Assembly (NCBI RefSeq): GCF_003710825.1
Contig: NZ_RHHQ01000008.1
Coordinates: 558,001-622,000 of the forward strand
Direction: 5' to 3'
From: Brevibacillus fluminis
Lineage (GTDB): Bacteria; Bacillota; Bacilli; Brevibacillales; Brevibacillaceae
Length of the DNA: 64,000 nt
In this document: one piece after another, positions 51,222 to 59,901 of the stretch
How the letters are laid out: each line of letters starts with the position of its first letter
Position numbering within the stretch: position 1 is the first letter of the stretch
The notes under the pieces: generated by a model
What the model was told of the DNA's origin: nothing
Databases searched by the model: none
The model's input: the letters and a program-made list of their open reading frames with translations, nothing else
Made by a program: the position numbers and the translations under genes

Positions 51222-52637
51222 ATGAATCAACATCACTATTCGGGAGTGAATTCGCCTGATATGCTGACCGCAGAAGAATACAAAACCATCCTCGAACATA
51301 TCGAAGGGCTGATCGTCGTGGACGCCGACGCCCGCATCACCTACATCAACAAGCGGCTCGCCCAGCTGGTCGGCATCGATCCGGAAGAAGCGGTTGGCCA
51401 GCATGTCCGCGACGTGATCCCGACGACCAAGGTGCACAAAACCGTCGAAACGCGCGAGCCCTCGCCTGCCGATTTTTACTTTTTAAAAGACCATACGATC
51501 GTCAGCAGCCGGTACCCGCTCTACGTGAACAATCAGTTCAGCGGCGTCGTCGAGTACGACCTGTTTGATAATTACACGGCCTTGAAAGATTTTTTGAAAA
51601 AGGTCGACAGCCTGTCCAATGAGCTGAACTACTACAAGCAAGAGCTGAAGCGGCTGCAAGGGAACAAATACTCCATCGACAACATCGTGGGAGAAAGTCC
51701 CGCAATCCGACAGCTGCGCCAAGACATCCATACCGCTGCTCGTTCCAATTCAACCGTGCTGATCACCGGCGAATCAGGGTGCGGCAAAGAATTGGTCGCC
51801 CACTCCATCCATGCGCTCGGCGAACGGAGCAAAGGCAGCTTTGTACGGCTCAACTGCTCGGCGATCCCGCTGGAGCTGTTTGAGTCAGAATTATTCGGCT
51901 TCGAGGAAGGCACGTTCACCAACGCGCGCAAAGGCGGCCAGACGGGCAAATTCCAGCTGGCCAACAACGGCACCCTGTTTCTTGACGAGATCAATCAAAT
52001 GCCGCTCAAGCTCCAGCCAAAAATACTGCGTGCCCTACAAGAAAAAGAGATCGACAAAATCGGGGCCAAATTCCCCATTCCGGTAAACGTGCGGGTGATC
52101 GCCGCCGCGAATCAAGAGTTGCGAGAGCTGGTGGCTGGCGGCGCATTTCGCGAGGATCTGTATTACCGCCTAAATGTGATCCCGATCCGCATCCCGCCGC
52201 TACGCGAGCGCAAGGAAGACATCCCGCTACTCGTGCTGGCCTGCATCGAAAACTTGAACCATTTTTTGCAGCGTTCTGTTACCGAAGTGGCGGATGAAGT
52301 GTTTGGGCTTTTGCAAAGCTACGACTGGCCTGGCAATGTGCGCGAGCTGCAAAACACGCTCGAACGAGTCTTAAACAGCATCGCCGTTGATGTCACCCGG
52401 CTGGAGGCACATCATTTCGAGCGCTTTGCCACCGAGATGCTGGCGGCAACCAACCTCTCGCCGCTCTCCTCCGCTCACCAAAATCCGCTGGAGGAAGTGA
52501 AGCGACAGGCGGAACGGCAAGCGATCCTGCAGGCGCTCACCCTATGTGGCGGCAACAAGTCGGAAACGGCCAAGCTGCTGAAAATCCCCCGTCCGCTGTT
52601 ATATCAAAAAATGAAGCGGCTTGGAATCGAGCAATGA
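51222..52637 (+). CDS. Sigma-54 activator with altered contact loop
   Basis: 471 residues. PAS domain (about 15-130), AAA+ domain (about 155-385) with Walker A TGESGCGKE, Walker B LFLDEIN and FREDLYYRLNV, and a Fis-type helix-turn-helix (GGNKSETAKLLKIPRPLLYQKMKRL). The loop that normally reads GAFTGA is GTFTNA here. The start is unsure: ATG 51222 lacks a good site; GTG 51246 and ATG 51261 are alternatives. Last gene of the peptidase/permease operon, whose promoter it most likely activates. Confidence 0.86.
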   Translation: MNQHHYSGVNSPDMLTAEEYKTILEHIEGLIVVDADARITYINKRLAQLVGIDPEEAVGQHVRDVIPTTKVHKTVETREPSPADFYFLKDHTIVSSRYPLYVNNQFSGVVEYDLFDNYTALKDFLKKVDSLSNELNYYKQELKRLQGNKYSIDNIVGESPAIRQLRQDIHTAARSNSTVLITGESGCGKELVAHSIHALGERSKGSFVRLNCSAIPLELFESELFGFEEGTFTNARKGGQTGKFQLANNGTLFLDEINQMPLKLQPKILRALQEKEIDKIGAKFPIPVNVRVIAAANQELRELVAGGAFREDLYYRLNVIPIRIPPLRERKEDIPLLVLACIENLNHFLQRSVTEVADEVFGLLQSYDWPGNVRELQNTLERVLNSIAVDVTRLEAHHFERFATEMLAATNLSPLSSAHQNPLEEVKRQAERQAILQALTLCGGNKSETAKLLKIPRPLLYQKMKRLGIEQ

Positions 52638-52780
52638 CCAGCTGGAAAAATGACCGAGCTGGAAGGATTTTGCACCGAACGCGAAGAATGTAGGTCCTTC
52701 AACGAAAACATCCGGGCTGCGCCAAAGAAGGCGCAGCCTTGGTTGTACGTAGACAAAAAAGCCCAAAGGAGCGTCGAACC

Positions 52781-53341
52781 ATGAACCCATTGCTGATCGA
52801 TTTCCCCACCCAATTCACCACCGACCGCTTGTTGATACGCATGCCACAGCCAGGTGACGGCGCGGTTGTCCTTCAAGCGATCCTGGCCTCGCAGGCCGAG
52901 CTTAAGCCATGGATGCCCTTTGCCCAAAAGGAGCAAACGCCAGAGGATGTCGAGATCAACATCCGGGAAGCCCATATCCAGTTTCTCAAGCGAGAAGATT
53001 TGCGGCTGCTTGTCTTTTTGAAGGAAACAGGCGAGCTGGTCGCCTCCTCCGGCTTGCACCGCATCGATTGGGAAGTGCGTAAATTCGAGATCGGCTATTG
53101 GATCGACACTCGCCACAGCGGCAAAGGCTACATGACCGAGGCGGTCGAAGGTATCACCCGATTTGCATTTGAACACTTGCATGCGCGTCGCGTGGAGATT
53201 CGCTGTGATGCCCGAAATGTGAAAAGTCGGGCGATTCCGGAACGATTGGGGTTTGTTCTGGAAGGGATTTTGAAGCACGATGATCTTGCAATGGATGGAA
53301 TCGAGCTGCGGGATACTTGCATTTTTTCCAAAGTCGTATAA
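52781..53341 (+). CDS. GNAT acetyltransferase, RimJ/RimL type
   Basis: 186 residues from ATG 52781 (MNPLLIDFPTQFTTDRLLIR) behind AAAGGAG; fourteen codons upstream in the same frame are not used. Motif A: FEIGYWIDTRHSGKGYMTEAVEGITRFAFE; motif B: RCDARNVKSRAIPERLGFVLEGIL. Acts on protein N-termini or small amines. The next acetyltransferase gene follows by 15 bases, so they share a transcript. Confidence 0.88.
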   Translation: MNPLLIDFPTQFTTDRLLIRMPQPGDGAVVLQAILASQAELKPWMPFAQKEQTPEDVEINIREAHIQFLKREDLRLLVFLKETGELVASSGLHRIDWEVRKFEIGYWIDTRHSGKGYMTEAVEGITRFAFEHLHARRVEIRCDARNVKSRAIPERLGFVLEGILKHDDLAMDGIELRDTCIFSKVV

Positions 53342-53356
53342 ACCAGGAGGAGAATA

Positions 53357-53902
53357 ATGAGCTTCGAGCCCATTATCACATACAAGCGATTGGCGCCGAA
53401 AGAAATCGGCCCCGACCTGCTGCAGCACTTTACCCGCTATCAGGTGACGACCGAGGTTTGGGTGAAAGAAAACGACCAGTACAAAACGAAGGCCGATTCG
53501 TTCATCGATCATTGGGACGATGCCAAAAAGCAGCAGGTCATCAGGGATCTGCAAGTGTGTGTGCAAGCTGGTGGACGGGTCGTAGCCGCCATCACCGAGG
53601 GTCGCGTCATCGGCTTCGCCAATGTGGAAAGCACCCGATTCGGCAGCCAGAAGGAGTATGTCGAGCTCCCGTACATCCATGTTTCAAACGATTTTCGCAA
53701 GCGCGGGATCGGGGTACAGCTGTTTACCCGCGCCTGTGAGGAAGCGCGCCAACTACAAGCCAAAAAGCTGTACATTGCGGCACACCCCTCTGTCGAAACC
53801 CAGCATTTTTATCGGGCTGTCGGCTGCACTTACGCCGCGGAAGTCAATCAGCAGATTTTTGAAAGAGAGCCGCTCGACATTCAGATGGAATATGTGTTGT
53901 AA
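53357..53902 (+). CDS. GNAT acetyltransferase
   Basis: 181 residues, ATG behind AGGAGGAG. Motif A around VELPYIHVSNDFRKRGIGVQLFTRACEEARQLQAKKLYIAAHP, with the acetyl-CoA loop RKRGIG. The N-terminal 70 residues (ARYQVTTEVW-like QVTTEVWVKENDQYKTKADSF) are unlike the preceding RimL type. Substrate unknown. It ends at a terminator. Confidence 0.85.
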   Translation: MSFEPIITYKRLAPKEIGPDLLQHFTRYQVTTEVWVKENDQYKTKADSFIDHWDDAKKQQVIRDLQVCVQAGGRVVAAITEGRVIGFANVESTRFGSQKEYVELPYIHVSNDFRKRGIGVQLFTRACEEARQLQAKKLYIAAHPSVETQHFYRAVGCTYAAEVNQQIFEREPLDIQMEYVL

Positions 53903-53907
53903 GTCCC

Positions 53908-53937
53908 CCCCTCCTGTTATGCAGCGAGGGGTTTTTT
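53908..53937 (+). terminator. Terminator after the acetyltransferase pair
   Basis: CCCCTC / GAGGGG stem around a 12-base loop, then six T. Confidence 0.8.
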
Positions 53938-54137
53938 CTATCCAGCTACAAGCCGGTCAGGGCAACCCTTTCCTCAATCGAAAAGTTCGATTACTCGATC
54001 AGATTTCTCTATCGCCCTGCGCATTGACGATGGCAGTTGACGATGATACCGTAAAGGAAGAAGAATTCCGATATAGCTTATAGGTTTTATCAGGTATGTG
54101 CGTTTGGGCGATAAGGATACGTGAGGAGTGAACGACG

Positions 54138-54611
54138 ATGACAAAAGTAGTTGCTGCAGCAGAAGATGTGCGCAGTACGGATGCGACCCTGCTGATCAAA
54201 GAGCTGAGCGCTGAGCTTGCCACTCTTTATCAAGTTTCGGACGGCAGCGCGGGATTCGCGCCGGAAGACGTGGAGGTACCCCGCTCAGCCTTTATCGTCG
54301 CACGTCTGGATGACCATCCGGTCGGATGCGGCGCAATGCGCCCTTTGGATGAAGACACCGTGGAAGTAAAACGAATGTATACGCGGGCCGACTTCCGGCG
54401 CAAAGGCGTGGCCCAAGCGATCTTGATCGAAATCGAACGGCTCGCAGGCGAGTTCGGCTACAAGAGCATCAAGCTCCAGACTGGCCCGCTGCAGCCGGAG
54501 GCCGTCGCACTTTATGAACGCGTCGGCTACTACCGCATCCCGATTTTTAGCGGCGATTGGGATCAGGTACTTGCCTTTCAAAAAGATCTGCTGCTGGTGC
54601 ACGACAGATAA
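54138..54611 (+). CDS. GNAT acetyltransferase
   Basis: 157 residues, ATG behind GAGGAG. Motif A: VEVKRMYTRADFRRKGVAQAILIEIERLAGEFGYKSIKLQTG, motif B: PEAVALYERVGYYRIPIF. A common small-molecule or peptide N-acetyltransferase type. Single gene, with a convergent CDF gene behind a shared terminator. The 234 bases before it hold no recognisable gene. Confidence 0.87.
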   Translation: MTKVVAAAEDVRSTDATLLIKELSAELATLYQVSDGSAGFAPEDVEVPRSAFIVARLDDHPVGCGAMRPLDEDTVEVKRMYTRADFRRKGVAQAILIEIERLAGEFGYKSIKLQTGPLQPEAVALYERVGYYRIPIFSGDWDQVLAFQKDLLLVHDR

Positions 54612-54613
54612 AC

Positions 54614-54669
54614 AAAAAAAGATGGAGAAGCGGCTGAAGGAAACTGCTCGCTTGCTCCATCTTTTTTGT
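54614..54669. terminator. Bidirectional terminator
   Basis: AAAAAGATGGAG / CTCCATCTTTTT stem with an inner AGC/GCT hairpin and T-runs on both strands, between convergent genes. Confidence 0.82.
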
Positions 54670-54674
54670 TTTGC

Positions 54675-55610
54675 TTACGCTTGCGCTTGGGACTCCAGGA
54701 ACTTCCGACCATATTCGCCGTGATTATGGAACGATGCGTGCTCCGTTTGAATCGTCGCGTGGGTAATCCCGTATTTTTCTTTCAGCATTTCATTAATCGC
54801 CAGAACTACGCAAAACGTCTGGATGTTTTGATGGACGAACACGTGCGCCGTCAGCGAATAATGCTCAGTCGAGATGGCCCACAGATGCATTTCATGCACG
54901 TCCTCGACACCTTCGATCTTGGCGATTTCGCCGCGAATTTCATCGAGGTCGAATTGCTGCGGCACCGATTCCATCAGGATCAGGTACGACTCGCGAATGA
55001 TTTTTGCCCCCCCGATAAAAATGATGACGGCAATTACCATACTGATCAATGGGTCGAAGAAATACATTCCGGTGAAGTAAATCAGAACCGACGAAATGAT
55101 GACACCGATAGAGCTTAGCAAATCGCCGATAAAATGCCACAAAGCGCTTTGGACGTTCAAATTTTCCTCTTCTTTCATGCTGCGGGACAGCACGATCGTC
55201 AGCACGAGGTTGACGATGAGGCCGATCGAGGAAATGATCAGCATCAGCTTAAAATCGATCGATTGCGGCTGGATAAAACGATGGATCCCCTCAATCAAGA
55301 TTCCGATCGCAATGATCGCAAGCGCAAGCCCATTCAAGAAAGAAGCGATGATCTCAAACCGCAAATAGCCAAACGTATGGCGAGCATCCGGTTCGCGTGT
55401 CGCCATATAGATGGCAAGCATGCTGAGTCCCAGTGCCAGCACGTCGGAGATCATGTGAGCCGAGTCCGACAGCAGTGCGAGCGAGTTGGAGGCGATCCCT
55501 CCGATAATTTCAACAATCGTGAAAAAAAGCGTCAGGAAAAGCGTAATCCACAGCGTCTTTTTCGATTTTGATTGTTCCTTTTTGTGTGGGAGATGATGAT
55601 AATCGTACAT
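54675..55610 (-). CDS. czcD: Cation diffusion facilitator, CzcD type
   Basis: 311 residues from ATG 55610 (MYDYHHLPHKKEQSK, a His-rich start), six bases after AGAAGG. Six helices, with the metal sites SDSAHMISD in helix 2 and WHFIGD in helix 5, and a C-terminal cytosolic domain (VEDVHEMHLWAISTEHYSLTAHV) with HxHE-like ligands. It exports zinc or a related divalent metal in exchange for protons. Upstream an ATTCT/AGAAT inverted repeat lies near its probable promoter. Confidence 0.9.
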   Translation of the reverse strand: MYDYHHLPHKKEQSKSKKTLWITLFLTLFFTIVEIIGGIASNSLALLSDSAHMISDVLALGLSMLAIYMATREPDARHTFGYLRFEIIASFLNGLALAIIAIGILIEGIHRFIQPQSIDFKLMLIISSIGLIVNLVLTIVLSRSMKEEENLNVQSALWHFIGDLLSSIGVIISSVLIYFTGMYFFDPLISMVIAVIIFIGGAKIIRESYLILMESVPQQFDLDEIRGEIAKIEGVEDVHEMHLWAISTEHYSLTAHVFVHQNIQTFCVVLAINEMLKEKYGITHATIQTEHASFHNHGEYGRKFLESQAQA

Positions 55611-55668
55611 GGCGCACCTTCTTTCCATTTTCTGCTTGATTGGAGAATGAACGAATTCGCAGAGAATG

Positions 55669-55683
55669 ATTCTTAATTAGAAT
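55669..55683. promoter_or_regulatory. Candidate metal-regulator operator before czcD
   Basis: ATTCT-TAATT-AGAAT inverted repeat, overlapping a second palindrome AGAAT-G-ATTCT (55663-55673). It is about 60 bases before the czcD start. Confidence 0.4.
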
Positions 55684-55761
55684 AATTTTAATCAAATATT
55701 TATTTTTATTATATGCGCTCTTGCCTTGTTTTACAATTGGACATTTTGTGGATCTTCAAAG

Positions 55762-55803
55762 TGAAAATCATTATCTGTCAAGGGGTTTTGAGAATTATTA
55801 TCG
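55762..55803. promoter_or_regulatory. Two Fur-like boxes
   Basis: TGAAAATCATTATCT (55762-55776) and TGAGAATTATTATCG (55789-55803) each match the 7-1-7 Fur consensus TGATAATNATTATCA at 12 of its 14 fixed positions. They lie 27 bases apart, about 205 bases before the YuzB-like gene and 150 before czcD. The remaining part of this 397-base gap shows no gene. Confidence 0.5.
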
Positions 55804-56007
55804 ACAAAAATGTTAACAGAAAATAAGCACAGTTCGGCGCTCCCCCTCTCCTCCCCCCGGCATATGTTGGTTGAAGAACAGTTGCTCCCCTACGCTTGCT
55901 TGCATCAACGCGTTGTGACAGTTATGCGCGAACTTGCAGGGTGCGATTGTTTTCATTATTATCTGAACAGTCAAACCTAACGGAGCGGATGCAAAGGAGT
56001 GGAACAC

Positions 56008-56235
56008 GTGACAGACGTAATTAAATTTTGCCCCTGCAATTTTCCCGACGAGATCGCTGATGTGCGCGAGCAGCTGAAACGACTACCCGATTTGACGGTG
56101 GTCGATGATTTTTGCCTGCTGTACTGCGGTCAATGCCTGGTCCAGCCCTTCGCCTTGGTTAACAAGAAAAACGTCATAGGCGACACTCCGAAGGAGCTGC
56201 TGGACAATATTTTGGCAGCGCTTGGGCGTGCGTGA
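56008..56235 (+). CDS. YuzB-like DUF1450 small cysteine protein
   Basis: 75 residues from GTG 56008, eight bases after AAGGAG; a GTG three codons upstream lies on that site. The pattern KFCPCNF ... DDFCLLYCGQCLVQPFALVNKK has five cysteines, three of them in a CxxxxCGxC cluster, as in DUF1450 proteins such as YuzB. Function unknown; a metal or iron-sulfur site is plausible. Two Fur-like boxes upstream would fit an iron link. Confidence 0.8.
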   Translation: MTDVIKFCPCNFPDEIADVREQLKRLPDLTVVDDFCLLYCGQCLVQPFALVNKKNVIGDTPKELLDNILAALGRA

Positions 56236-56284
56236 CGCTCTCCCCTGTGGTGGAGTGCTTTTTTGTGCATCCACAATTCATCTC

Positions 56285-56313
56285 TGTACAGGCGCACGCC
56301 AACCCATTATAGT
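56285..56313 (+). promoter_or_regulatory. Candidate promoter of the TrmB-type gene
   Basis: TGTACA, a 17-base spacer and TATAGT (56308-56313), 38 bases before the start codon. Confidence 0.4.
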
Positions 56314-56350
56314 GAGTATAGAGCTAACCACTAATAAGCGAGGTCCCTTT

Positions 56351-57160
56351 ATGGAAGATATTTTCAAGGAATTGCAGAAGCTGGGTTTCTCCCCGTATGA
56401 ATGCAAAGCGTACACCACCTTGTTGAAAACGTCCCCGATCACCGGGTATGAGATCAGCAAGCGTTCCGGCGTCCCTCGCTCCATGATCTACGAGGTGCTT
56501 GGCAAGCTGCTGGATAAAGGTGCTGTCAATACGGTTCCTTCCGATCCTATTACCTATGTGCCGTTAGCCGCCAAAGAGCTGGTACAGCGGCTTCGTGCCA
56601 GCTTTGAACAGTCCTTTTCCTTTCTTGAGCAAAATCTGTCTGCATTGGAAGGCGAACGTGAAACCGATGTCATTCGCCGGATTCAAAGCGATGGTGCCGT
56701 CATGGACGAAATGCAGCAAATGATCGCGGGTGCCTCGGAAGAAATTTGGCTGTCGGTCTGGGAACCGCAGGCGCAAGCGCTTAGCAACGCTATCTCCAGA
56801 CGTGAGGCGGAAGGTGTGCTGGTCTACTCGATTCTGTTTGGCGATGCCCAGACCCGCGTCGGCGTTACGTTCCATCATGACTACATGGTTCCAGAAGTGG
56901 TCGAGGAACGAATGGGCGGGCGTTTGACGATTTTGGTGCGCGATCAACAAGAGGTTCTGATCGCCAATTTTTCCGCGCAGGCTGCGGCATGGGCTGTGAA
57001 AACAGAAGACCCTGCGCTGGTTTTGGTCGCGCTGGAGTACATTCGCCATGACATCATGCTCGGCGAGGTGACCAAAGCGCTTGGCCCCGATAAAGTTGAG
57101 GCAATGTGGAAAACGAAGCCGGATTTGTTTCATATCGTGACAGGCCGACGGTTCAAATAG
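56351..57160 (+). CDS. TrmB-family regulator
   Basis: 269 residues from ATG 56351; the longer frame to 56222 reads through the promoter region. Winged helix at 1-75 (FKELQKLGFSPYECKAYTTLLKTSPITGYEISKRSGVPRSMIYEVLGKLLDKGAV), coiled linker (about 80-110), then the TrmB effector domain (EEIWLSVWEPQAQALSNAISRREAEGVLVYSILFG). It lies 67 bases before azlCD on the same strand and probably controls it. TrmB proteins mostly bind sugars; with an amino acid exporter the ligand is open. Confidence 0.87.
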   Translation: MEDIFKELQKLGFSPYECKAYTTLLKTSPITGYEISKRSGVPRSMIYEVLGKLLDKGAVNTVPSDPITYVPLAAKELVQRLRASFEQSFSFLEQNLSALEGERETDVIRRIQSDGAVMDEMQQMIAGASEEIWLSVWEPQAQALSNAISRREAEGVLVYSILFGDAQTRVGVTFHHDYMVPEVVEERMGGRLTILVRDQQEVLIANFSAQAAAWAVKTEDPALVLVALEYIRHDIMLGEVTKALGPDKVEAMWKTKPDLFHIVTGRRFK

Positions 57161-57227
57161 CTCGAACCGTATTTTTATTCACCTTTTTCTAGTCGTTAGT
57201 ACCATAACACCTAAGGAGGGCATTCGA

Positions 57228-57965
57228 ATGGGGCAGGAACAAGCCCAGTACGAATCAATTGTCGTTGCTCCTGAAAAGGAGAACCATTTTTTACGCGGGG
57301 TCAAAGATTGTATCCCGACATTATTAGGTTATTTAAGCATTGGATTCGCTGCTGGTGTCGTGGAAAAAACCGCGGGGCTCAGCGTGCTTGAAATCGCCCT
57401 GCTCAGCTTGATTCTTTATGCCGGCTCTGCACAGTTCATCGCAGCCGGCATGATTGCCGCGAACAGTTCACCTACCGGCATCATCGTCACGATTTTATTC
57501 GTCAATTTGCGGCATATCTTGTTGAGCGCGGCGCTCTCCCCACATTTTCGCCACCTCACACCGATGCGCAACATGCTGGTCGGCTCCCTTTTGACCGATG
57601 AGACGTTTGGCGTAGCGATCAATGAAGCCGCGCGCCGTAAAAATCTTGATGAGAAATGGATGCACGGATTGAACATTACGGCTTATCTCAACTGGTTCAT
57701 CGCCAATCTGGCCGGAGCCTTTTTGGGCCAGTGGATCGCCAACCCAGAAACGTTCGGACTTGATTTTGCCTTGCCGGCCATGTTCATTGGCCTCTTGATC
57801 CTCGCTATGCTCAGCCGGAACTCGATCCGGCTCGATGTCATCGTCGCCGTGAGCGCCGTAGTGATCGGAGTGGCGGTCAGCTGCGTCGCCTCGGGCAGCC
57901 TCGGCGTCATCGTCGCGACGCTTGTAGCCTCTACGATCGGAATGGTGGTGGAAAAATGGAAGTGA
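57228..57965 (+). CDS. azlC: Branched-chain amino acid exporter subunit AzlC
   Basis: 245 residues, seven or eight helices: DCIPTLLGYLSIGFAAGVVEKTAGLSVLEIALLSLILYAGSAQFIAAGMIA and NLRHILLSAALSPHFR ... LLTDETFGVAINEA are hallmarks of AzlC. ATG behind AAGGAGGG. Overlaps azlD by ten bases. AzlCD pairs export branched-chain amino acids or toxic analogues. Confidence 0.92.
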   Translation: MGQEQAQYESIVVAPEKENHFLRGVKDCIPTLLGYLSIGFAAGVVEKTAGLSVLEIALLSLILYAGSAQFIAAGMIAANSSPTGIIVTILFVNLRHILLSAALSPHFRHLTPMRNMLVGSLLTDETFGVAINEAARRKNLDEKWMHGLNITAYLNWFIANLAGAFLGQWIANPETFGLDFALPAMFIGLLILAMLSRNSIRLDVIVAVSAVVIGVAVSCVASGSLGVIVATLVASTIGMVVEKWK

Positions 57966-58288
57966 GATGGGGGATTTTCCTTATTATTATCGGTTCCGCC
58001 CTGGTTACGTTTCTGCCTCGGGTCATTCCACTGATGGTACTGAGCCGCTTCGAACTGCCTAGCTGGGCGATGCGTTGGCTGCATTACGTGCCAATCTCGG
58101 TCATGGCTGCGCTGATTGGCCAGGAGCTGCTGCTCCATGATGGTCAGCTTGCCGGTTTGCGCGACAACATCGAGCTATTTGCCGCCTTGCCGACCTTTTT
58201 CGTCGCGATAAAAACGCGCAGCTTGCTAGGTACTGTCGTGGTGGGCGTGATTTCCACAATGGTTTTGCGATTTTTCTTTGCGCTCTAG
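57956..58288 (+). CDS. azlD: Exporter subunit AzlD
   Basis: 110 residues, three or four helices: VTFLPRVIPLMVLSRFELPSWAMRWLHYVPISVMAALIGQELL is the standard AzlD pattern. It starts with ATG inside the azlC end (coupled translation) and works with it. Confidence 0.92.
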   Translation: MEVRWGIFLIIIGSALVTFLPRVIPLMVLSRFELPSWAMRWLHYVPISVMAALIGQELLLHDGQLAGLRDNIELFAALPTFFVAIKTRSLLGTVVVGVISTMVLRFFFAL

Positions 58289-58304
58289 CTTTAAACGTAA
58301 AAAC

Positions 58305-58334
58305 AACCGCCAGGCTTTTTCTGGCGGTTATTTG
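58305..58334 (+). terminator. Terminator after azlD
   Basis: AACCGCCAG / CTGGCGGTT stem with a T-rich loop, then ATTTGC; T-run weak. Confidence 0.65.
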
Positions 58335-58497
58335 CGTGTGCTACTATTCGTTTTTACATAAATTATTCAAATTAGAATAAACAGACAGCTATTGATTGGA
58401 ATTTTATCCATATTTCACTGTTTTTTCTCCAACTTCATCATTGGCATATTACTTGCTGAATCTATTATGCAGAAACGACTTATTGGAGGAGATCATT

Positions 58498-58953
58498 ATG
58501 GAAGCCGTGTTAATCCGCCCTGCAACCCAATCCGATTTGCCTCAACTGCTCGATTTGCTCCATCAGTACATCGTCGATTTTTACCAATCGCCCGATCCAG
58601 GAAAAGAAGCCCTTACAAATCTCGTGAATCATCTCATCGCTGATCCCTCAGCCGGAATCCAGTTCGTCGCTGAAGCAGATGGACAGCGACTCGTCGGGTT
58701 CGCAACCTTGTACTTTACCTTCAACACCCTTGAAGCCAAACGGATGGCCTTCCTCTATGACTTGTTCGTCGTGCCGGGCACACGTGGACAAAAAATCGGC
58801 GAGCGGCTGTTCCAAACTTGTCTGTCCCACATTAGGAAAAACGGCTATTCCCATATGATTTGGGAAACCGCACACGACAACCATACTGCCCAAGCGCTGT
58901 ACGACAAAATGGGTGCCCAAAAGCAAGTTTGGCTCAACTATGAAATCAAGTGA
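58498..58953 (+). CDS. GNAT acetyltransferase
   Basis: 151 residues from ATG 58498 (MEAVLIRPATQSDLPQLLDLLHQYI) behind TGGAGGAG; the frame upstream is unrelated. Motif A: AFLYDLFVVPGTRGQKIGERLFQTCLSHIRKNGYSHMIWETA; motif B: HTAQALYDKMGAQKQVWLNYEI. Resembles diamine or small-molecule N-acetyltransferases. It ends six bases before the DMT transporter gene, so both share a transcript. Confidence 0.87.
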   Translation: MEAVLIRPATQSDLPQLLDLLHQYIVDFYQSPDPGKEALTNLVNHLIADPSAGIQFVAEADGQRLVGFATLYFTFNTLEAKRMAFLYDLFVVPGTRGQKIGERLFQTCLSHIRKNGYSHMIWETAHDNHTAQALYDKMGAQKQVWLNYEIK

Positions 58954-58959
58954 CCACAA

Positions 58960-59856
58960 ATGGTAAAAGGTTATTTGTACGCACTGCTTTCCACCTTTTG
59001 CTTTGCGCTGCCGACCGTGTTCACCGTTTTTGCCTACCAGGACGGCTTGACCCCGCAAAGCCTTGTCTTTAACCAAACGTTGATTGCTGCCATCTTGCTT
59101 ACGCTCTATATCAAATGGATCGGTGTTCCCCTTCCACGTCCGACCTTGCGCAGCACAGTCGATTTCTTCCTAGCGGGTGCGGGCAAAGCCATAACCGTCA
59201 TGGCCATGTTTATGGCGATCAGTGTGATGGACGTTTCGCTGGTGATGACTCTGATTTTCATGTATCCCGCATCTGTCGTGCTGCTGGAGCTGTTCATCGA
59301 CAAAAAACGGCTGAACCCCCAGCAAATCGCGGGTCTGTTCTGCACGCTAGCTGGGGAGCTTTTCGTCTTGGAGGTGTTCCAAGGCGATTTCTCGCAGCTA
59401 TCGGCAATCGGCATCCTGCTGGGGCTAGTCTCCGGGCTTGCCTGGGGCTGGATGATCTATTGGAGCAACAAGCAGCTCGGCGCATTTCCACCGCTCATCG
59501 TCACCGGGTATACCACTATTGTAAGCGTTGTTCTTTATCTAATTATGATGCCTCCGCTTTACCTGTTTACGACACCAATCACGTTGCCAATGATTGGCTG
59601 GTCACTCTTTTTCGGGGTCATTGCTCAGGTGGTTGCACTGCTGTTCATGTTTACCGGAATCAATCGGATCGGCGCCGCACGGTTTTCCATCATCAGCGTC
59701 TGCGAGCTGCCGATTACCGTGCTACTCGCCTTTCTTCTGCTTGGCGAGCAAATGGATGCATGGCAGCTCATCGGCGGAGGGCTTATTTTATCAGGGATCG
59801 TGCTATTCGACTGGGCGCAATTCCATGCTGCACTCGTACGGAGCGAGGCTCTGTAA
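58960..59856 (+). CDS. EamA/DMT-family transporter
   Basis: 298 residues, ten helices in two EamA repeats (YLYALLSTFCFALPTVFTVFAYQDGLTPQSLVFNQTL ...; ILLGLVSGLAWGWMIYWSNKQLG ...; ISVCELPITVLLAFLLLGEQMDAWQLIGGGLILSGIVL). Exporter of unknown metabolite. Six bases after the acetyltransferase gene; there is no own ribosome-binding site, so it probably relies on re-starting ribosomes. Confidence 0.87.
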   Translation: MVKGYLYALLSTFCFALPTVFTVFAYQDGLTPQSLVFNQTLIAAILLTLYIKWIGVPLPRPTLRSTVDFFLAGAGKAITVMAMFMAISVMDVSLVMTLIFMYPASVVLLELFIDKKRLNPQQIAGLFCTLAGELFVLEVFQGDFSQLSAIGILLGLVSGLAWGWMIYWSNKQLGAFPPLIVTGYTTIVSVVLYLIMMPPLYLFTTPITLPMIGWSLFFGVIAQVVALLFMFTGINRIGAARFSIISVCELPITVLLAFLLLGEQMDAWQLIGGGLILSGIVLFDWAQFHAALVRSEAL

Positions 59857-59862
59857 ATAGGA

Positions 59863-59891
59863 AAATCCGCCAGCTTTCTGTTGGCGGATTT
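59863..59891. terminator. Bidirectional terminator
   Basis: AAATCCGCCA / TGGCGGATTT stem, T/A-rich on both sides, between convergent genes. Confidence 0.8.
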
Positions 59892-59901
59892 ATTTCCGTA
59901 A

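Noticed and set aside
52604..53680. Minus-strand frame of 358 codons across two acetyltransferase genes
   Set aside because: Covers two real genes with good ribosome-binding sites on the other strand.
56351..57228. Shared TTAGT/ACTAA motifs before the TrmB and azlC genes as an operator
   Set aside because: Arms are only four or five bases long with differing spacing, too weak to claim.
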